In this document: in pieces, positions 38,257 through 52,079 of the stretch
Layout of the letters: every line of letters starts with the position of its first letter
Position numbering within the stretch: position 1 is the stretch's first letter
DNA from: Oasisia sp. SBJ-2009
Taxonomy: Eukaryota > Annelida > Polychaeta > Sabellida > Siboglinidae
NCBI GenBank assembly: GCA_964017155.1
Contig: OZ024866.1
Span: 23,588,730 to 23,652,729, forward strand
DNA length: 64,000 nucleotides
Reading direction: 5' to 3'
Program-made: the position numbers and the translations under genes
Notes under the pieces: model-generated
What the model was told of the DNA's origin: nothing
The model's database searches: none
The model's input: the letters and a program-made list of their open reading frames with translations, nothing else

Positions 38257-38281
38257 TTTGGACTTCTGTGAAATTAGAACC
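38257..38281 (+). pseudogene. LRR exon, type A, truncated at junction
   Basis: A normal acceptor and the first 25 bases (LDFCEIRT) are present, then the sequence switches to the DIRS-like RNase H segment of 16288. The junction shows a four-base ACCG overlap at 38279-38282. No GT restores an 84-nt exon. Confidence 0.88.
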
Positions 38282-38650
38282 GTGGTGTCCTTCGTTAACA
38301 TACAACTTTGGATATGGTCAATATCGGTGTACAAATGAACCACTTCTGTCTTCCTGGCGTTTACACAGGAATAGGGAATCCCTTCGTTGGATCTATTCAC
38401 AAGCAGGTGGCACAATAAATTCCCAATGTTTGTCTCCCCATTCTAGTGCCCGGTTGCATGACACGCACCCTAGTTAGGCGGTAAAATCACCACTATCTCT
38501 CTAGATGTCACCTAGCTGGGCGATCGCTGTTGCACAACAGCCACCCGGATGCCGCTCAACCAGGGTATACAGGCACGCGTAAACGATAAGCGGACTGCTG
38601 TGTTTTAAGAACAAATCTTCCCAGAATTTATTTTACCTCTCACAGTTATC

Positions 38651-38884
38651 ATGGCGGAAGCAGTACGACGACAGCGAAATCGTAAGGACAACCTTTCTCA
38701 TGCTGAGATTGTGGCCTTAATAGAGTTATAGGGCCAAAGATAAGAACTGTTTCAAGGCCGATTTAAATCAACCTTGTCGAACAGGGACAGAAAAATGGGA
38801 TGGAATGCTCTGAAGGTAGAAGTCAACGCTCTATCGACGATGTTGCGGAATGGTGTGGAGGGCCTAAAGAAAAACTGGCTATAA
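38651..38884 (+). pseudogene. Myb/SANT-like DNA-binding domain relic
   Basis: A 78-codon reading from ATG to TAA contains two internal stops (after IEL and after GQR). Around them are HAEIVALIEL, ELFQGRFKSTLSNRDRKMGW, NALKVEVNAL and GVEGLKKNW. The order fits the Myb/SANT-like domain found in Harbinger-associated and NAIF1-type proteins: a helix with AEI..L, then F....S..T...R...W..I...VN, and a final VKKKW. It probably marks an old DNA transposon inserted in retroelement debris. Confidence 0.6.
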
Positions 38885-39135
38885 GCTAATTTTTGTGTTT
38901 TCTGTTGATAAATATTTAAATAAAAGTGAATTTAAAATGGCATAACTTTGTTATTTATATAACTGTTAAAATATTATTTCCAGTGTTTTGAAATGCATTG
39001 AATGGAGTAAACAAATTGCAATATTCTTTTTTTCATACTAATTAATAAAGTTAATTAGTTAAAATTAGCTAAATAGTGCACCAAGTTAACATACCAACAC
39101 ATTATAATAATGACCAGCAGAGTTCGTAAATACGA

Positions 39136-39191
<56 letters not shown>

Positions 39192-40177
39192 GCAGTGTGC
39201 ATATCCACATTGATTATGATAATAAATATATATTAACTAGTCATGTAATAATAACTTAATTAATTAGTTAATAGGTGATGATTAGCTGGTAACCTCGAGA
39301 GCAACGTTTTTTGTAAAATACCAGAATGTCCATGAATATATAGTTATATAAACATGCAATTTGTAAAAGCAATTTAATTGTAGTAAGATATATAATTAAT
39401 AATTTTGTAATATTAATAAATAAATCAATATTCGTATACAGACCAATAAAAAACAAAAGGCCATAATGTCCATGTTTATGAACATAATTACACATATTAT
39501 GCAATGTGTAAAATCACTTTAAAAGTAGTTATACACCAACAGGCAGTCTTGATGTCTATATTTGTAAATCTATACATATGTCACTGTGAACTGTATACAA
39601 TCACATATACGGTGGTAATAAATGCAATGTAACAAATCAGTTAATAAAAATAGCAATTAATTTGTCAATATTTAATAATTAGCATGCAACATTGACAGAC
39701 AGACGTGTAAGTAAACATCCTTATGTTCATGTTTATGAGGACAGTCGTAGAATTTATACAAACAGTACATGCTGCCATTGACACAACGCGCTGTGAGTAA
39801 CAAACTGCAGTTGGGGCTACTTTGAGTTGCCCCAGAAAGTTTGGCCTAAGATGTGATATAACCCAGCTGGGTTAGTGTTATGCAACGGCTCCTACTGGCT
39901 AGGTGTCACCTATGTGTTATTTACCCTACCTTGGGTGTGATTTGGACTTCTTGGGTGTATCTCATGTAACTGGCCACTGATATTTTGGCCATTGCATTAG
40001 CTACACTGTCAGTGACCTGGACGTACTGATGACATATGCGTAATCACAAACAGCTCTGTTGCCATGAGTTCTCGAGAAGGTCCAATGAGATAAGTGCAAA
40101 CTGGACCACATTACCACACACATCTACTTCTCGTAGACGTCCAAAGTCCAAAGGTCCAAAATCCCATTGCTGTCAGT

Positions 40178-40327
40178 ACCACAAGTACTGATCCATCACG
40201 ATCCGTCCAGTATCAAGCCGCACACATGGAGAGTGTCTGGGATGTCCTCTGTAACAGAGACCTTCCAACCACAAGTACTGATCCATCACGATCCCTCCAG
40301 TATCAAGCTGCACACATGGAGAGTGTC
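40178..40327. repeat. 90-bp tandem duplication inside DIRS-like segment
   Basis: One full unit and a 60-bp partial unit, starting at 40178 and 40268. The single-copy relative has the flanking 10-mer accacaagta at 18053 and 18143, exactly 90 bp apart, suggesting slippage. Repeated at about 59245-59394. Confidence 0.8.
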
Positions 40328-41945
40328 TTTTGCTTATAGTTGGATGCACCGCTCACTTACTAGTTACATGTGCATAGATGGTTGTAGACTATTCGTCTGC
40401 TTGCCTCAATCACTACAATTAGCTATCTGCAATATTTGACAATTATGACTTGTTACACAAACTGCTGATGGATGTCAAGTTGATTGATGTGAGGCACCAC
40501 CTTATGATTGAACACAGGAATGTCTCCACCGAGCCTGATATATTGCAATCATTTTGGGAACAAAATACAATGATTAAGCGGGTGTAGGGGAGCGTGGGGT
40601 ATATCCGAATAGTCAGGTATAACGAGGATTGCACGGTTAACCTTATGTCGAGTGATATCTGGCGAATAGTTATGTTGTGATAGCCAAGGCTTTTATATGA
40701 GACACCACTCTGTCATTTTATGAGAACATGGCAATTTAACTCACGATGTATGCCCATTGTGGAATTTATTTCGTCTTAGCATTAACGATCTTATTGTTTG
40801 CATGAATTACCTCAATCAAGGCAAATTTTCAGCGTGAGCATGGACCATTTTTGAAGAACATAGGTTGATATAATGGTCAAGATCTGATGCATTATTTTAT
40901 ACAGTTACGTGTCCGCGGTGGACAATAATATGGTTTTGGACTCACAAATGGTCTCCGGGCATAATCGAATATCGGTTTATTTCCTTACCCGATTATGCCC
41001 CAGAATCATCATAGTATTAAATATCTTCATCATATGGATGATTCACACAAAACTAGAATGTACCTAAAGGCTGAAAGCAAGGGCATGTAAGAAACAGGTG
41101 TTTGCCAAAACTTGAAAATGATATCAGTATTATGCTAATATAAAGAGTATTCTACTAAGATATGATAACTTGATAACACATAGTAAGATAAGTTAATATA
41201 AATATATATTAAAATATCACTTAAAAATTGTAATTCATGAGCCACTAATCGAATCTAAAAAAGGGTTGTTACCTGGTTTAAATGGCATTGCTTTATTCCA
41301 ATTGACAGGTTGTTCCAATGGCATATGTTTGTATAAAAGAAGGACGTTTGCCAAGAACTCTTCACTCTCGTAATAACACATGCCAAGTTGCTAACTTTTG
41401 TGGGGTAACTATGGTGTACCAATTCGATATATGTTCTGAAATATCCTGGTACCATTACATTGATGGTATTTAACATGTTGTCCAATGTTTATTTTTATAC
41501 TCTATAATCAACTGAGACTAAACCAACGGTCTTAAATTCATGAGGTCCGACATGGAATTTAAAGAAACGGACTAGTTTGTTCTGGCTACACTGCATTCTG
41601 CAGATAGTACCTATCATAGCAGCCAAGTTAGAGTTTGACAATTGAGTACGTTTTATAGAATTTGATGATTGTTATTCATTAATGCGCCCTTGCTCATCGT
41701 TTTATTGCATTGCATTGCATTGTTCATGTGTTTTGGTAGCACCTAAGATCATTAGGCACTCGGAACTACCTAATGATTTTGACCACATCCAGCAGTTTTT
41801 AAGAACGCCATCCATCTCGCTGTCTCTGTGCAAATAGATACAGTGTCATATATCAATGAGTGTGTGATGGAGGTGTTACTTAACACTAATCATTGTAGTA
41901 CTTTTCCCCACAACAAACTCCATCAATGCATATCTTATGTTGCAG

Positions 41946-42029
41946 TTTGGACGAATGTGGGATTAGAAACGATGGGATGATGGCACTGTCCAAAGCGCTA
42001 GCTCATTGCCCCAAAGTAGAACAACTTAG
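41946..42029 (+). CDS. LRR exon, type A, intact
   Basis: Acceptor ttgcag, donor gtgagt. Reads LDECGIRNDGMMALSKAL and ends VEQLR. Compared with 9636 most base changes alter residues (Tyr to Glu, Glu to Gly, Thr to Asn, Ala to Ser, Thr to Ala). The upstream site of the CGCGT tract has only TGCAT units near 41703. Confidence 0.86.
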
Positions 42030-42337
42030 GTGAGTTAGCATTTTTTGTATAATAAATGCAATATATGTTCATTGATGTACAATTTGTTGAATACATTTGT
42101 AGACATTGGTGTATTTTTTGTCATTATCGTAATGGTTAGTCTAAATGTCTCTGGCAATTACGTCTTCTATTTGTTATGTTCCATTATAATTATAGTAGAT
42201 TTGTTTACATATTGATATATTGAATGTATTATGTGTGTTGCTCAATAGAAAATAAATAATTGATTTGAATATTTATTTCATGGAGACTAGTATTTCCTAT
42301 TACCTTTGCCGATATTGACACCATTCCAAATATACAG

Positions 42338-42424
42338 GTTGAGATCCAATGCACTGGATGATCCCGATGTCGCCAACGCTCTCGCTCAATCGATCGAGCA
42401 TATGACGCATCTACAGAACTTGGA
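42338..42424 (+). CDS. LRR exon, type B, intact
   Basis: Acceptor atacag, donor gtgagt. Reads LRSNALDDPDVANALAQSI and ends HLQNLE; differs from 10027 by LE to PD in the loop. Confidence 0.86.
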
Positions 42425-44355
42425 GTGAGTACTTCATCAACATAGTTCATATTGGCTGGTATTCTGCAATTAATATTGTGTGGTTACTATTTTTAATTGT
42501 GCTTATGTGAAGTATGTTTTCATGTTGGTAGATGTATGATTTTCACCACCCAAGGGCAATAGGACAAAAATAATACTTTAACCAGGTGTAGAATAATACA
42601 GATAAGACACATAATACCAGAGGAGATACAAAATAAAATCATGTATTATTCATTTGTGCACTCAAAGAAACTAACTGATATCACTCGCCATGCACCGTGC
42701 CGTGTTCTGATAGCTCCCATATCTCAGGCGCCAGTGAGAATTTATCATTTATATTTTGTATGGATGTTTCTTGGGGCACTGCCAAGTAATAAAATTAATA
42801 AATATTGGATTGACTCATTTTAAAAGGCTCCCTTTCTAATGTCCTAGGACCCCAGAACTAGTATAATTTCACAGTTTGCCTATTTGTTTTGAAACATGTA
42901 ATGTAACTACTTCTCTAATGTTGGCTCATTTTAAAGCCACCTAGGGTACTCTAAGGCCTAAACACTGTTTTTTTCTTCAGTTTTCCTTTTTGAAACTGTT
43001 CTGTTGTTTTTCCTCTAATTTTGCATCTTATGGTGTTTTCATTCTCCGAAAGAAATTTGTAGTTGAATTATCTGTGGTGGTAATGGCATCTCAGGGCCTC
43101 CAGAAAAAAAACAAAATATAAATATTTTGCCAGCTTATGCCGCCTGGATAACATCCTGCTGTTATTTGTGTACATGTATTCGGCGAGTAGCAGCAAGCCC
43201 TCACCACAGCACAAGTGAAGCAGGACGAAAACTGCCTCCTATTGGTGCATGGGGTACCTTGACTAACCCATTGTGTAATCGCTTTCTGGTAGCAGTGGCA
43301 TGGTCTGTGTCAGTAACCCAGTAGATTCATGTTAAACTGGACTGCATGTTTTAAGCTATACATGCCTGTATCTACAATACTACTGATTTTTGTATTAGCA
43401 AGTTGTATTTATTTTTTATGTAGGCTTTATTTTTTTTAAATGGTGTGCCGTGTGCCTGTATTGTTTTTTATTCAAGATGTATTGTCACATGTATGCGACA
43501 AAAATAAAATTAATATTCTAGACAACCATCAAGTGAACATTCTTTCACTCTAGTGTTGATACTGTCTGCTGCATCCACACAATTTGGCTGTTTCTGGTAA
43601 TATCATATGAATAAACATACATTGTCAAATACGTGATTACAGTGAAGAGCCGAGGCAGCGACTATGATACACTATGATACACATTCATGTTTACCAACTC
43701 GTTATATGGTAGGGCTTCGTGGCCCATTTTTAGTCATTTGGGCAGAAGATCGAAAGGACTTGTGGTATCACTTTTTGTCTGCTGTGCGCCCTTAACTTCC
43801 ATATGTCAGGTACTGTTGAGAATTTATGTTTTTAATTTGGCATAGCCGTTTCTTAGGACACTGCTACTATGTTCGAGAAATGTTTTTTGTCTGTTTGGAT
43901 CGTTCCGAAGTCCCCAAAACTAGTAAAACAAAACAGTTTTCCATTTACTTAAGAACAAATAGGTAACTGTTTCTCTAATTTTGCATAGGCCTATATGAGG
44001 GTACACAGGTAGTATGCAAGAAGTTTGTGATTGATTGAATGTTTCTAAATGCACCTCGGGTGTTGTTGCCCTACCTTTCCATTTTTTCCATTGTTGGTTG
44101 AAAGGGACAACCAGCGCCAACGTACGGTGAAAGAAGCTAGCCACGTGTCAACTCCGTGGCTTTATCAATACCGAATCATTAACTGGTCAACAGCGCAATT
44201 CTGACCTTGGTTCCTCCGGTCGAGGAATGTGTGTGAGGGACGTATGTGCGCGTGTGTGCGTGTTTCGTTCTACTGCTATGGCTGCTGTGAAATGCTGTCT
44301 TTTTGGTGATCAGAAAGGATCTTCCATGGAGATAAATGTATCCTTTGTATTGTAG

Positions 44356-44439
44356 TTTAGAATCATGTGCCGTTGGATCTGATGGGATGGTGTCACTGGC
44401 CACAGCACTTTCTCATTGCCCAAAGGTTGAAGTACTGTG
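44356..44439 (+). CDS. LRR exon, type A, intact
   Basis: Identical to 32684, with the same splice sites. Confidence 0.85.
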
Positions 44440-44675
44440 GTGAGCAAAACGTGTATTACATAATATAATTGTATACATATCAATGTACCATCATGTATAG
44501 TTTATTATAACAATAGAGATCATTTTTAAATATTTATTTTTGCAATGACGTATTTCATATATTGTTTTTTATTACATTTATAGAGTGGATCAAATTACAT
44601 TTATGTTGTGTGTCACGTATTAAGCCTTGTAATTCCGTTGATTTGCTATTAATAATAAATAATCCAAATGCACAG

Positions 44676-44762
44676 GTTGAAAGACACCTCACTAAGAAAC
44701 CCGGAAGCAGCAAGAGCACTCGCAATCGCCATTCAGCAGATGACGTGTTTGAAGAAATTGAT
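44676..44762 (+). CDS. LRR exon, type B, intact
   Basis: Identical to 33004, with the same splice sites. Confidence 0.85.
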
Positions 44763-46814
44763 GTGAGTACATCATTAACATATTTGACTGGTAATACTCA
44801 ACTACTATTGTGTGAGCACCTTCTAATATTGAGAATGGGTGTATGAGTGACATTTAATTAAGTCAGTAGGATATCGTTTTAATACATTTGTTGACTATTG
44901 TAAAAAAATATTAAACGCAACATTTTGGATGGCATACATTTTGTTAATATTTATAGTGTGATTTTTTATGCATATGTGTCGAGTGTTTAATTAACAGAGA
45001 CTGATTTGATTTGTCCATTACCAAAAACTAACTGTCCGATAACTGGCACATTCAACCCTACAATATTAAACTGCCATTAACTAGTTGTCCTGGTTCGTTG
45101 TGTTAGCTTACACTGACATTCTTTCTCTGCCTACGTTTTCTTCCACTGGGCTCACTGTCTAATTGTCCACTGACAGACCTGTCGGGGCTGTGTCAATAAC
45201 CCAGTAGATCCCTGTTAAACTAGACACTTGCCTGTTTGTATGTTTAAAGTCTAGTCGATGTATGTGCTTGCATTTCAAAATACCATATTTGTCTATTACA
45301 CGTACATGCCCAAATAACTGTACACCCTCTTTTTAGCAGCGTCTGCCACCCTGGCAGCGTTCTCTAAATCCCAACATTATCATTTGGTTGCATAATTATC
45401 AGTTAATTTCCACCGTGTCACACCAGATTCAAAGTTCAGTGGAGGTCAAGAGTTTCACCAAAGTTAGGTAGCAGTTACCGCGGCCTAAGACAGCGATATG
45501 ATTTGAAGATGCATCCAGACGCACTACTTTTTGGCGTGTCTTCGCGGTGATCCAAAACGGTTCACTGGGGCGATGGTTCCATGCCACTATACGTGTTTAC
45601 CACACTTAGTAGTTGCGTTGTTCCTACGGTTGGTGACTTGGCATGAAACGTCTTTCACAATTGCATGTTTCTGTTTCGGCCTTGAAGCATGACACGACCC
45701 AGCACCTTACTGCTTGTCGCAATTATTTATGTAAGTGTTGTGCTCAGGAGCCGGTCACTCTTTCTAAGCGACAAGTGGCGATCCATGTGATCAACATTGT
45801 TGAAAAAACAAAATTAAAGAAGTAATGCACAATAAATATGTATTTGAATGGACGTTTCTAAGGACAGCTCCATGCCTCCTGCAAAAGCAAATTGTTCTTA
45901 TTTGCTCTGTCCTGCTTAGAATCAATTATATATTCACATACTTGTATATTCCAGGAGTTATGTATTCGCCTACCCTGTCAACCGTGTATGGACTCTGTCT
46001 AACTTGTGACTGAGCTGTTATTAGTGACTATCTTACGCTGATGTCAACAACACATTATATCCATGTTACACTGAAAAGTTGCGAGCAGTTTACACGTTTA
46101 GACTAACAATGTCCAGTGAAGAGAGTAATATGAACATTAATAGGGTAGGTTAGTTGAAATGTACGTTTTTTATTCATGTACATGCCAAATAGCATGATAA
46201 TTACTAATAGTAATAACAGTGTTGATAATATGTGGATAACATTTACAAATAATTTTGTTTTTGAAGTTACATGTTCAATGTATCTGTGACACTTGACAGC
46301 ATTTTTTATTTCTATCAATAGAACCTGTGTCCAGAGATAGCTAGAGCAGTGTAAAGGCATATTGGCATATTGTACTTAACTGGGTAATCATAATAAGCTT
46401 TTCGCTTAGTAATGCTGCACAATAAATGTTGTATTTGAACAAATCGTTCTGGAGACCATTGCCACCCAGACTGCAATTGTGTTGGTGTTACGCTTATTTT
46501 ATTTCAAGTTTTATTAGTACTATGTTGTCTCAATTTATATTCATGTAATGCCACTATTATTCACCAAAGGAATAATCCTTTATAATTCAAAGGAATTCAG
46601 GGACTCTTGGCGCGGTTTTAGTTCTTGGGTAGTACCACAAGTTCCCTCTGTTTGTCTCCCCCATTCCTGATCCACCTACCACTGGATTATATACACTGTC
46701 AATAAGCTGAAACGACTGTGCCCATTAGCCATATACTTACCCACCATCAGCTCTGTAGCCTCGACTTCTCGAGAAAGTTCAACAAGACCAGTGCAAAGTA
46801 ATCCTCATTACCCC

Positions 46815-46915
<101 letters not shown>

Positions 46916-47206
46916 TCTTGCGCCTCCACATCTCAGCACTCTGGTAGTCTGTGAGACCACGTGGAGGATCTTCTGTGCTTGGTTTAGCACACAGCAGATT
47001 AAACCACTTTCAGCTACTGCGATTCTCGTCTTGAATACATCAATTGCATTCTGATCTCTGGGCTGGCTGAGTGGAACAGAAGTTGATATATCCATCTTGA
47101 CTAAAAATCCCTGATGACATGTTCTATTGCTGCCTGCATTCACACACTTTAGCTGTGACAGTTATCAATGAATAAATAATTAGTATTGCTTTAAAATATA
47201 TATCTT

Positions 47207-47321
<115 letters not shown>

Positions 47322-50210
47322 ATGAATAAATATAAAATAAATATTGACCTAAACAAAGTATTGTATAGTTATTTTGTTAAGCCTAATAAAATCATCAAAG
47401 GGAATAAACGATAACAATATAACTAGGACTTTTGTTGAGTTGAGAATTATAAATAATTGGATTTAGGTTGTACTTATGAATTTTTTGTGATGCGGATAAA
47501 ACTGTTCAATGTTTTTCCTTTCTTTACCCTAATGACCCTGGGTCTCCTTCCTGATTGTAGCATATTAATATATTGAGACAGGATGTGACACAAATCTTGC
47601 ACCATTTCTAAATAATTTCTCCTTTTGTAACTCATTCTGCTGATTTAGTCCAGTATATCTCAATCTCACAACTTTACTGCCTTTGTGAACAATACTGTTA
47701 ATAATTATTTCATTCAAACATTGAATTAGTAATGCTTAATTAATGTAATATTGAATCACTATAGTTTGGTTGTACAAATGAGATTACCACCATTTATATT
47801 GTTTGTATACATTCATCACCAACATTTATTATTGTAAAAAATGTGAATATGCTGCGTATAACAATACGTTAATAAAGTGATTGTGGTTTATTGGCACTGC
47901 TTAATGAATGCACACCGATATGTCGCCACCTAACTTGGTACATTGACATCATTTTGGGAAAGAAAAAAAATACAGTGATTAAATAGGTGTACACTTGTTA
48001 CAAGAACACATATTTTAAAAAGCACTTGTGAAATATTGACTGGTGTACTGTATGCTAGTTGTTGGAAGACGACATAATGAGAGCAGGGAGAAGAATGGTT
48101 GACACAATAGCATATTCTAGACATTTGTCATCACTGATCAGTTGCTACATATTCCATACAAGACAACGATAATGGTTATGGGGTTTGGTGGAGAAATTTG
48201 TGCTCATTAAACCTACGTTAGCTAGCAGTTACCGCTGCCTCGGCCAGCGGTAATGTTTTGAACCCACTTCCAGACGTACCACTGTTGGTGTGTCTTCAGG
48301 ATGATCCAAAACGGTTCACTGGACTGACGATTCCATAACACTGTGCGTGTTCGCCACACTCACTAGTCACGTTGTTCCTACCGTTGGTGACTTGGCACCA
48401 AGCGCCTTTCACAATTGCACGCTGCTGTGGCGGCCTAGCAGCATGACACGAACACTGCCCCATACTGGTCATCATGGTCTTCATCTCAGTTTTATGATCA
48501 GACGCCGGTCACACTGTCTGAACGACAAGTGGCAATACATGTGACAAACTATGTTCAAAAAAAAATATTGACTGTGTCTTGGTTGGTAGCTCTTCACGGA
48601 CCCGGTTACACAGTCAGCTGCCATACTGCCACAGGAACAAAGTGATACAATGTGACATGTGGATCTCATATGGGGATTTCTGCATGATAAGTTCCCTGCA
48701 CGAGGCAATCCCGCCACAAATGCATCAGGACCCACAACCCTTCCATTGGGGAAATCAGCAGTGGGACTAAGCCCTATATAGGGGCCAATCACATATTATC
48801 ACAAGAGGAAAGGGTGAATCTCATCATTATACCATTGGTCTCTTCGTCACTCTTTTGAGGATCTCCCAAGTAGGTTGCAGTTGTGATAAAAGCTTGCCAG
48901 TCAGCATTGAGGGTTGCACCCTATATAAGGTCGCATCATATCTGGCCAGTCCTTGACCCTCACGTCCTGGTCCAGCATAGATTAAAACTGCACTGCAACA
49001 CCAGCCAACTGTGTCTCTCCACGCTTGGAATTGCAACCCTTTTTGGCCACTAGGGGGTGTTTCGTTGGTGGTCGTAGAGGAACGGTACTCTGCATCTCAC
49101 ACTCTGTGATCACCGATTGGTGCGAACATTGTACAACCATCGATTCTGGGTTCTACATGATACCCCAACAGGTCGACAAGTGTCCTCCTTTACTTACAGG
49201 GAAGGTGGTAATGCGATTATCCCAGTTGTGTGATGTGCGTAGCCGACAGTGGTGAAACAAATGGGTGTACACTTTATTTATTATTTTGTTTTTGTTTCTG
49301 TTAGTGGGAATGTCCTCCTGTAACATGTATCGTTTCATAATTTGTGGATTCGGATCTTCTTGTGAAATAGGGCGTTTACTCTTTGTTCTTTTCAGACCAA
49401 GATATTAAACAGTTACAGTTCCATCGAATGTCTTAGGTTGAAGTCACAATATCATTACACGCCATGAGTCCCACGGTTTGATGTACCAGATAGCATTAAT
49501 GGTTGCGTCCTTGGCGCCCAAAGACAGGACTCCATGTAGCAGATTCTGTAACTGTTTTATGTGAAAAACTCCTTGCCTCGTTTAGCTTTGATCAAATCAA
49601 TAGCGGCTGTGATTATATAGGTGTACACTTATTAGAAAAACACACGTTTCGACATGCACTTGGGAATTATTTACTGGGGTACTGTATGTTAGTTGTTGGA
49701 AGACGACATAATGATAGCAGGGAGAAAAATGGTAGACACAATAGCATATTTTGAGAACACCCAAGCTGCTACGTCTCACAGCGATATGCTGAAATGAAGA
49801 CCTATATAAAATTATAAATGTGAAACAATTCAAAACATTTCCCATCAGTGTATCACTTTAAAACCTGTTTATCCCACAACAACCAGTGGTTGGCTATTTT
49901 GATTATTCGTGATAGTATTAGGAATTTGTTTGGTAACTTTTGACCCCAAGTGTTTGTTTTCTTCAAATATGTTCTGTGTTCAGTGTCAACGTTTTGCTCC
50001 TGCATAGAGCTGCTGGAAAAATACAAATGTCTAAAATTCGTTTATTTGTTATATTTTTACTCCTGGTTGATTTCAAGTTTTGTTTTCTTTTTATTGCGTC
50101 TCTCAATGTTCACGCTCTTCTTTTACGTACATGATTATATTTATTAGACCTATTATTGTAGTGGATAATAGGGAAATGTAGTTCGCATATCGTAGGTCTG
50201 TTATTCTATG

Positions 50211-50624
50211 TCATCGAATATTCACTTTATCACATCTTGTAGTTCTGTAATCTGTGTCTACATCTCTCATTATGTCAACTGTGTAAAGGTATTGTGATAA
50301 AATACCGCCTGAACTTACTGCTTCATCCACACAACACCTTTGTGCAGTTGTGTTTTTAAGCCTGACCACTGTTTGTTGTTTGCTATCTAGTGATTTCAAG
50401 ACGGCAATTGTCTCAGTAGACGTTCGTGTCGTTAATCGGTTTTCATAGCAGCTGATGATTTCAGTGAGTTGTCTCGGTTGAAAGCCTTGGGATAGCCAAC
50501 GAAGAAGGACATTCTTAGAACCGTATTTGTTTATATAAACCTTTCGAATAATTATTCTAAGGTTGAACGTGTTTTCCCTTGTGCCTGTATTTTTTCCTGA
50601 ATCATGCCTGTGTACTGCCCACAT
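50211..50624 (-). CDS. Unassigned 137-residue minus-strand ORF, probably transposon derived
   Basis: The longest frame in the window that is not a simple repeat. It is basic at the N-terminus (ENTFNLRIIIRKVYINKYG), followed by a Ser/Thr/Gln-rich middle and a charged C-terminus. I recognise no domain. Three relatives (2440, 19150 and 22440 modules) carry the same reading with increasing numbers of stops. The true start is uncertain. Confidence 0.3.
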   Translation of the reverse strand: MWAVHRHDSGKNTGTRENTFNLRIIIRKVYINKYGSKNVLLRWLSQGFQPRQLTEIISCYENRLTTRTSTETIAVLKSLDSKQQTVVRLKNTTAQRCCVDEAVSSGGILSQYLYTVDIMRDVDTDYRTTRCDKVNIR

Positions 50625-52079
50625 CCATTTATGTTTTACCTTGCATCTATTTCATCTTGCATTCTTTTCATAATAATTTTTGGTAACGGATTCCATATTG
50701 GTTTCTTCCAATCTTCTGGCAATTACCATTTATCCATATTCTCTCACATACAGTAGAACTCCTCGTATAAGACCACCCTTCAAATCGGAGTTGATGTTTT
50801 GGATTAATTCATACATTTAGGCATATCATGACAATTAATGTCGATATAGCATGTGTGCTACTGATAAAAAAATAACTATGTAGTAAAATACACAAAATAA
50901 AAATTAGTAAACAAACGTTTATTATGACTTTGCCATGTTTCAGTAAAAGTATGTTTCAGAATAGTTTTATAATGTATTAGTAGCTGATATTATATTATTT
51001 TAATTGTTATTTCACATTTCGTCTGATGGCTAAACGGTGCGGGCACCTAACAGAGTTTGTTCTAATCTTGTCGCGGTTGCTATTTCCTTCTGCTTCCAGC
51101 GGCGTAGAACAAACTTTTAATTTCTGACCTAACCATGAAAACAACCACCTACAGCCGCCAAAATGTTCCTCTCATAATTAAGTTTACATATACACACGAT
51201 ACGTTATAAAATAAAATAATTTAAATTATTTTAAAGAATAAATTTCACAAATCAAAGTCATGCTAAACTCGACATCGAGGCCCTAGATTACCGTAGCGTA
51301 GGCATAACGTCAGTATTTTATCCCGATGTCGCTACTTAAATGAGCTTCATCGTTTCCGGTTTTATCCTAATCTAACCTAATACTTAGCCTAAAACCCTAA
51401 ACTTTGATGATACACAATATGGATATTTCAGTAATCACACTGCTACGCATAACCGATGATGTCGATGTCCACTGACGATGTCTTCCCGGCGAGTTTTGCA
51501 CAAGTTTGTTTTGAGAATTTTATGTGTTTCAATAATGTAAATCACTTAATCTTGTAACCTAATGTATGTTTATAAGAAATGTGAGGAAGGTTTGGCGGCT
51601 GTTAAGTGTAGTTTTTTGTAGATTGGTCAGAATGTAAAAGATCCCCAACATTAATGGTCGTCATCATGCAATTCATTGTTTTAGTGTGCATCCATGTCGC
51701 GTTATTTACACGTTTAACGTGAGTTCGTTGCGAGGTTTTGGTTTAAAATGTGCCGGCTACCTATTGGGTTGTTCAACAGGGGTAAAATTCAAATTGCCAT
51801 GGTCGCTGGTCGCGTTTCCCGGGTGGTCGTTGACAAGGGGACGTTTATTCAACGAAGAGAGTCCGTCAATGGAAAACGGTCGTATAACGCAGGTGGTCTT
51901 TTATCAGGGGGGTCGTTCATATGGGGTTCTACTGCATGTTACCTGTCTATTACATAATTTATTTCTTGTTCTGGGGATAACAGAATAATACATGTAATAT
52001 CTTCTGATTTGGGACAACATGTATATATCACAGAACGTTTTATTGTGATCTAGTGCATGCCTTTTTCCCCGTTCCTATC

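Larger units (their letters stand above)
36350..42912. repeat. Segmental duplication D, copy 1
   Basis: Matches 55363-61975 (offset 19017-19067; the changes come from microsatellite length). The left junction at 36349-36351 has a three-base CAA overlap between flanks resembling 48629 and 55365. The 32-43 kb module therefore looks like the 43.7-62 kb module with about 6.7 kb deleted. Confidence 0.9.
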
